Source of the DNA: Leucaena leucocephala
Lineage: Eukaryota; Streptophyta; Magnoliopsida; Fabales; Fabaceae
Length of the DNA: 64,000 nt
Direction of reading: 5' to 3'
Assembly: GCA_037074615.1 (NCBI GenBank)
Contig: CM073547.1
Span: 14,910,501 to 14,974,500, forward strand
Shown here: positions 58,561 to 64,000 of the stretch, in pieces
Layout: the number at the start of each line of letters is the position of its first letter
How positions within the stretch are numbered: the stretch's first letter is position 1
Program-made: the position numbers and the translations under genes
Notes under the pieces: generated by a model
The model's input: the letters and a program-made list of their open reading frames with translations, nothing else
Database searches by the model: none
What the model was told of the DNA's origin: nothing

Positions 58561-59335
58561 TCTATCACGTTTGAAATTCGAAATTCAAATTGATAGGATA
58601 TCTCATATAAGAGATATTTATAAGATTTAATTTATAAGGATAAATTAAATCCCTATCACGTGTGAATTTGAAATTCAAATTGATAGGATATCTCAAATTT
58701 GATTTATGAGAATAAATCAAATATAGTTTAGTCTCATCTTTATTTAAAATTAAATAAATGGGTAATTAAATCTGTGGGACGGATTTGATATTATTTATTT
58801 AATTAGTTTCTTATAAAATTATACAATATATGATATTGTATTAATTTTGAAATTAATATAAGATTAACTCCAAAAAATCCAATTCGGTTGAGAGAGGAAA
58901 AACGCATAGCATCCTATATATCTGATTCTAGGAGCTACGTTTTACACAGAGAAACATATAGAACACAGAAAGGCTGAAGGGGACTCTGCAAAAGGTTTGC
59001 AGATAAGAAACTGCCGAAATAGAGACGAAGAGGATGAACTCTTGAGTAAGCCCTGGAGGGACAAAAGACGCTAGCACGTCGTTCGTGGTTGGAACGTTGT
59101 TTGTGTGGATACCAGTAGAGGAAGCCGACCTGAGTAGTCGACTTCTTGTGATCAGAAAGGGAGCACGAGTCACAGAGAGAAGCTGTGAACGTCGTGACCG
59201 AAAGCTGTGGAAGTCACTGAGGCACACTAAGGGTAATACTTCTTCCCACTTGACTTAAACACATACGGTAGATCCTGGCAAGGAATGGAAAAATTTTTAA
59301 ATTAATTTCCGCTGCGTGTCTTCCAATTCCTGACA
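58561..59335 (+). mobile_element. Copia LTR h, right part
   Basis: Continues LTR h after the nested element (TCTATCACGTTTGAAATTCG) through the palindromic repeat region and the conserved U5-like end (CCGCTGCGTGTCTTCC) to CTGACA at 59335. GAACC at 59336-59340 duplicates 45386-45390, proving that the two halves are one insertion. Confidence 0.94.
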
Positions 59336-62300
59336 GAACCTTGTCTTGTCATTTGGGACCCAGCTTCTAGGAATTATGTCAGCCGATGTGCTCCACAGGC
59401 ATGGGGCATCCCTGAAATAGTACACAGACTCTGCCTTGAGCTCCTGAACATGCGCAAGTTATAGGTGAGAAGGAATAAATCCAGTTAGGAAGTCAATGGC
59501 CATGGCAGCAAACCCAGGATCAGAAAAGTGAACAACATATAAGGAGGCATAAGGAAATGAATCGCGCATGACTGATGAGTCAGTTACGCCTTTGCTTCGT
59601 GGGGAAAACAACCGAGATGGTCAGTCACTAAGCTTACCTTTCCAGCTTACTGTCCATCTCATTGTCAAACTATTGTAACAAGAGCGTCCCTCATATAAAC
59701 TCGGCTTCAATTCTTTGTTATAAGGCTTCAATATATCCTGCTAGACACTCTTAATTTCCCCATAATATCCTTCAGAGTCAACAAGAGTTTGAGGATGCTG
59801 GGGAGTAGACACTTTGTGGCTAACGCAATACTTTCACGGCAAGTTACAGGGCAACTTGTTCCAAATATAGGTCCCTTGTTCACTATTAATAGCCTTTGGT
59901 TCTCCAAATCTAATGCTGATATTAAAAGACTTTAGGAAGGAGGAGACCGTAGAAGAATTGTCCTTCCCAGCTGATATAGATTCCCCCAACGAGAAACATA
60001 CTTAACCGCGAACAAAATATAACCCTGCCAATTGGGCGTTGACATATACCCACAAAATTGATCCCCCAAATATCAAAGGTCTCGCTAAAGAAATCAAGCG
60101 CTGGTGAGGCGTCTCTTTCCTCTCACAGCTCCCCCTAACCTCTGACACAGGTTACAGGCCACACACAGGGCATGCGCGTACTTGTATTACCTAAACTAGA
60201 AGAAACCATAATCCAACACCTGCCTTAAGGTTAGTATACGCTCAAAGCGCCCTCCACACACAAAAGTCAGCCGAGCCTCAAAGATGAACCTTGTCTTGTC
60301 ATTCGGGACCCAGCTTCTAGGAATTATGTCAGCCGATGTGCTCCACAGGCACGGGGCATCCCTGAAATAGTACACAGACTATGCCTTGAGCTCCTGAACA
60401 TGCGCAAGTTATAGGTGAGAAGGAATAAATCCAGTTAGAAAGTCAATGGCCATGGCAGCAAACCCGGGATCAGAAAAGTGAACAACATATAAGGAGGCAT
60501 AAGGAAATGAATCGCGCATGACTGATGAGTCAGTTACGCCTTTGCTTCGTGGGGAAAACAACCGAGATGGTCAGTCACTAAGCTTACCTTTCTAGCTTAC
60601 TGTCTATCTCATTGTCAAACTACTGTAACAAGAGCGTCCCTCATATAAATTCGGCTTCGATTCTTTGTTATAAGGCTTCAATATGTCCTGCTAGACACTC
60701 TTAATTTCCCCATAATATCCTTCAGAGGCAACAAGAGTTTGAGGATGCTGGGGAGTAGACACTTTGTGGCTAACGCAATACTTTCACGGCAAGTTACAGG
60801 GTAACTTGTTCCAAATATAGGTCCCTTGTTCACTAGTAATAGCCTTTGGTTCTCCAAATCTAATGCTGATATTAATAGACTTTAGAAAGGAGGAGACCGT
60901 AGAAGCATCATCTTTCCTAGCTGATATAGACTCCCCCAACGACAAACATACTCAACCGCGAACAAAATATAACCCTGCCAATCGGGCGTTGAAATATACT
61001 CACGAAATCGATCCCCCAAATATCAAAGGTCTCACTAAAGAAATCAATCGCTGGTGAGGCGTCTCTTTCCTCTCACAGCTCCCCCCTAACCTCTGACACG
61101 GGTTACAGGCCCCACACAGGGCATGTGCGTACTTGCATTACCTAGACTAGAAGAAACCATAATCCAACACCTGCCTTAAGGTCAGTATACGCTCAAAGCG
61201 CCCTCCACACACAAAAGTCTGTCGATCCTCAAAGATGAACCTTGCATAATGTAGGGCTGGATTCTTTGTTGACGGCTTCGCTATACTCAAGAAGATGCTT
61301 TTAATTTCCCCATTAACAAGAGTTTAAGGATGCTGCGGAGTAGAGACCTTGTGGCTCACGCAATGCTTTAACGGCGAGTTACAGGGCAACTTGTTCCAAA
61401 TATAGGTCCCTTGTTCACTATTAATAGCCTTTGGTTCTCCAAATCTAATGCTGATATTAAAAGACTTTAGGAAGGAGGAGACCGTAGAAGAATTGTCCTT
61501 CCCAACTGATATAGACTCCCCCAATGAGAAACATACTCAACCGCGAACAAAATATAACCCTGCCAATCGGGCGTTGACATATACCCACGAAATCGATCCC
61601 CCAAATATCAAAGGTCTCACTAAAGAAATCAAGCGCTGGTGAGGCGTCTCTTTCCTCTCACAGCTCCCCTTAACCTCTGACACGGGTTACAGGCCCCACA
61701 CAGGGCATGTGCCTACTTGCATTACCTAAACTAGAAGAAACCATAATCCAACACCTACCTTAAGGTCAGTATACGCTCAAAGCGCCCTCCACACACAAAA
61801 GTCAGCCGAGCCTCAAAGATGAACCTTGTCTTGTCATTCGGAACCCAGCTTCTAGGAATTAAGTCAGCCGATGTACTCCACATGCACGGGGCATCCCTGA
61901 AATAGTGCACAGACTCTCCCTTGAGCTCCTGAACATGCGCAAGTTATAGGTGAGAAGGAATAAATCCAGTTAGAAAGTCAATGGCCATGGCAGCAAACCC
62001 GGGATCAGAAAAGTGAACAACATATAAGGAGGCATAAGGAAATGAATCGCGCATGACTGATGAGTCAGTTACGACTTTGCTTCGTGGGGAAAACAACCGA
62101 GATGGTCAGTCACTAAGCTTACCTTTCCAGCTTACTGTCCATCTCATTGTCAAACTCCTGTAACAAGAGCGTCCCTCATATAAACTCGGCTTCGATTCTT
62201 TGTTAGAAGGCTTCAATATATCCTGCTAGACACTTTTAATTTCCCCATAATATCCATCAGAGGCAACAAGAGTTTGAGGATGCTGGGGAGTAGACACTTT

Positions 62301-64000
62301 GTGGCTAACGCAATACTTTCACGGCAAGTTACAGGACAACTTGTTCCAAATATAGGTCCCTTGTTCACTATTAATAGCCTTTGGTTCTCCAAATCTAATG
62401 CTGATATTAATAGACTTTAGAAAGGAGGAGACCGTAGAAGCATCGTCTTTCCAAGCTGATATAGACTCCCCCAACGACAAACATACTCAACCGCGAACAA
62501 AATATAACCGTGCCAATCGGGCGTTGAAATATACCCACGAAATCGATCCCCCAAATATCAAAGGTCTCACTAAAGAAATCAATCGCTGGTGAGGCGTCTC
62601 TTTCCTCTCACAGTTTCCCCTAACGTCTGACATGGGTTGCAGGCCCCACACAAGGCATGCGCGTACTTGCATTACCTAGACTAGAAGAAACCATAATCCA
62701 ACACCTGCCTTAAGGTCAGTATACGCTCAAAGCGCCCTCCACACACAAAAGTCTGCCGATCCTCAAAGATGAACCTTGCATAATGTAGGGCTGGATTCTT
62801 TGTTGACGGCTTCGCTATACTCAAGAAGATGCTTTTAATTTCCCCATTAACAAGAGTTTAAGGATGCTGCGGAGTAGAGACCTTGTGGCTCACGCAATGC
62901 TTTAACGGCGAGTTACAGGGCAACTTGTTCCAAATATAGGTCCCTTGTTCACTATTAATAGCCTTTGGTTCTCCAAATCTAATGCTGATATTAAAAGACT
63001 TTAGGAAGGAGGAGACCGTAGAAGAATTGTCCTTCCCAACTGATATAGACTCCCCCAATGAGAAACATACTCAACCGCGAACAAAATATAACCCTGCCAA
63101 TCGGGCGTTGACATATACCCACGAAATCGATCCCCCAAATATCAAAGGTCTCACTAAAGAAATCAAGCGCTGGTGAGGCGTCTCTTTCCTCTCACAGCTC
63201 CCCTTAACCTCTGACACGGGTTACAGGCCCCACACAGGGCATGTGCCTACTTGCATTACCTAAACTAGAAGAAACCATAATCCAACACCTACCTTAAGGT
63301 CAGTATACGCTCAAAGCGCCCTCCACACACAAAAGTCAGCCGAGCCTCAAAGATGAACCTTGTCTTGTCATTCGGGACCCAGCTACTAGGAATTATGTCA
63401 GCCGATGTGCTCCACAAGCAGGGGGCATCCCTGAAATAGAACACAGACTCTGCCTTGAGCTCCTGAACATGCGCCAGTTATAGGTGAGAAGGAATAAATC
63501 CAGTTAGAAAGTCAATGGCCATGGCAGCAAACCCGGGATCAGAAAAGTGAACAACATATAAGGAGGCATAAGGAAATGAATCGCGCATGACTGATGAGTC
63601 AGTTACGCCTTTGCTTCATGGGGAAAACAACCGAGATGGTCAGTCACTAAGCTTACCTTTCCAGCTTACTGTCCATCTCATTGTCAAACTCCTGTAACAA
63701 GAGTATCCCTCATATAAACTCGGCTTCGATTCTTTGTTATAAGGGTTCAGTATATCCTGCTAAACACTCTTAATTTCCCCATAATATCATTCAGAGGCAA
63801 CAAGAGTTTGAGGATGCTGGGGAGTAGACATTTTGTGGCTAACGCAATACTTTCACGGCAAGTTACAGGGCAACTTGTTCCAAATATAGGTCCCTGGTTC
63901 ACTATTAATAGCCTTTGGTTCTCCAAATCATATTTTGATATTAATAGACTTTAGAAAGGAGGAGACCATAGAAGCATTGTCTTTCCCAGCTGATATAGAC
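59336..64000 (-). repeat. Satellite array block 5, highly regular A/B dimers
   Basis: Anchors at 59913, 60863, 61448, 62398, 62982 and about 63931 give intervals 950 (B), 585 (A), 950 (B), 584 (A) and about 949 (B). Monomers one dimer apart (61448 and 62982; 60863 and 62398) look nearly identical, down to identical 64-residue translations for the first pair. The array runs off the right edge, so its true length is unknown. Confidence 0.95.
61282..62225 (-). pseudogene. Representative B monomer: RNase H tail to integrase core
   Basis: Reading the minus strand downward from 62225: LLLQEFDNEMDSKLER (about 62180-62130) fits the RNase H end of plant Ty3/gypsy pol (L-L-L-Q-E-F-D-x-E-I). VTDSSVMRDSFPYASLYVVH and FAAMAIDFLTGFIPSHL (about 62070-61950) fit the linker. 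Remains of the W-V-P and FVCGGRFERILT stretch (about 61870-61760) fit the start of the zinc finger, and HALCGACNPCQR-type Cys motif its end. ETFDIWGIDFVG (about 61590) is the first catalytic Asp region, RFGEPKAINSEQG (about 61440) the second, with Glu for Asp, and HKVSTPQHP (about 61330) precedes the core end. Pieces lie in different frames with stops, so no protein is made. The next monomer begins again at the RNase H tail or, in A units, nearer the zinc finger. Confidence 0.8.

Noticed and set aside
25720..63176. Repeated 64-97-residue plus-strand open readings (MLILKDF... type) as a multigene family
   Set aside because: They lie antisense to recognisable integrase motifs inside satellite monomers and recur only because the monomer recurs. 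Kept only as an observation on both-strand openness.
25159..64000. Calling the array centromeric
   Set aside because: Array structure and nested retrotransposons fit centromeric, pericentromeric or knob heterochromatin equally; only CENH3 mapping or FISH could decide.

Overview
This is plant nuclear repeat DNA, almost certainly from a flowering plant. It holds plant Ty3/gypsy and Ty1/copia LTR retrotransposons, solo LTRs with 5-bp target duplications, and a retrotransposon-derived satellite array. The species cannot be named from the sequence. I see no host protein gene, rRNA or tRNA gene, and no bacterial-type feature. Every coding remnant I recognise is retrotransposon gag or pol, and all are broken.

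Layout. (1) 1-11037 is a plus-strand, Athila-like Ty3/gypsy derivative: a detached RT scrap, a 5' untranslated block of GTCGYGACC-type repeats, degenerate gag and protease, a stump of integrase, a second repeat block, a long 3' untranslated region, a polypurine tract and a 3' LTR. A gypsy solo LTR (4614-7234) and a copia solo LTR (8710-10595) are nested in it. (2) 11038-11477 is a diverged monomer of the satellite that dominates the right half. (3) 11483-23690 is a second Athila-like derivative on the minus strand (LTR, repeat block, gag stump, repeat block, 3' UTR, LTR). It is split by a gypsy solo LTR (13173-20013) that itself carries two copia solo LTRs. (4) 25159-64000 is the satellite array, cut by copia LTRs at 29566, 37021, 40847 and 45391. 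(5) 46794-58560 is the only copia element that retains an internal region (minus strand: 5' LTR, PBS, leader, gag-pol, PPT, 3' LTR). It sits inside a copia solo LTR, and its own 3' LTR is interrupted by a third gypsy solo LTR (47068-49893).

The main discovery candidate is the satellite. Each monomer, read on the minus strand, is a piece of Ty3/gypsy pol: the RNase H tail, the linker, the integrase zinc finger and the integrase core. Long monomers (B, about 948 bp) alternate with short ones (A, about 584 bp, the same unit lacking about 360 bp), giving a roughly 1,535-bp two-part higher-order repeat with occasional BB or AAA runs. About 19.8 kb of this window is this repeat. Monomers at the right end look nearly identical, while the leftmost one (11038) is strongly diverged.

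The same copia LTR family occurs 11 times, mostly as solo LTRs. It carries a 90-91-bp tandem repeat built from three consecutive palindromes. At 45391-45702 one LTR shows a restart: an LTR head, then inverted satellite, then the LTR again from its start. The events can be ordered by nesting: satellite, then Athila-like and copia insertions, then gypsy solo LTRs and younger copia copies. Percent identities and ages given here are by-eye estimates.
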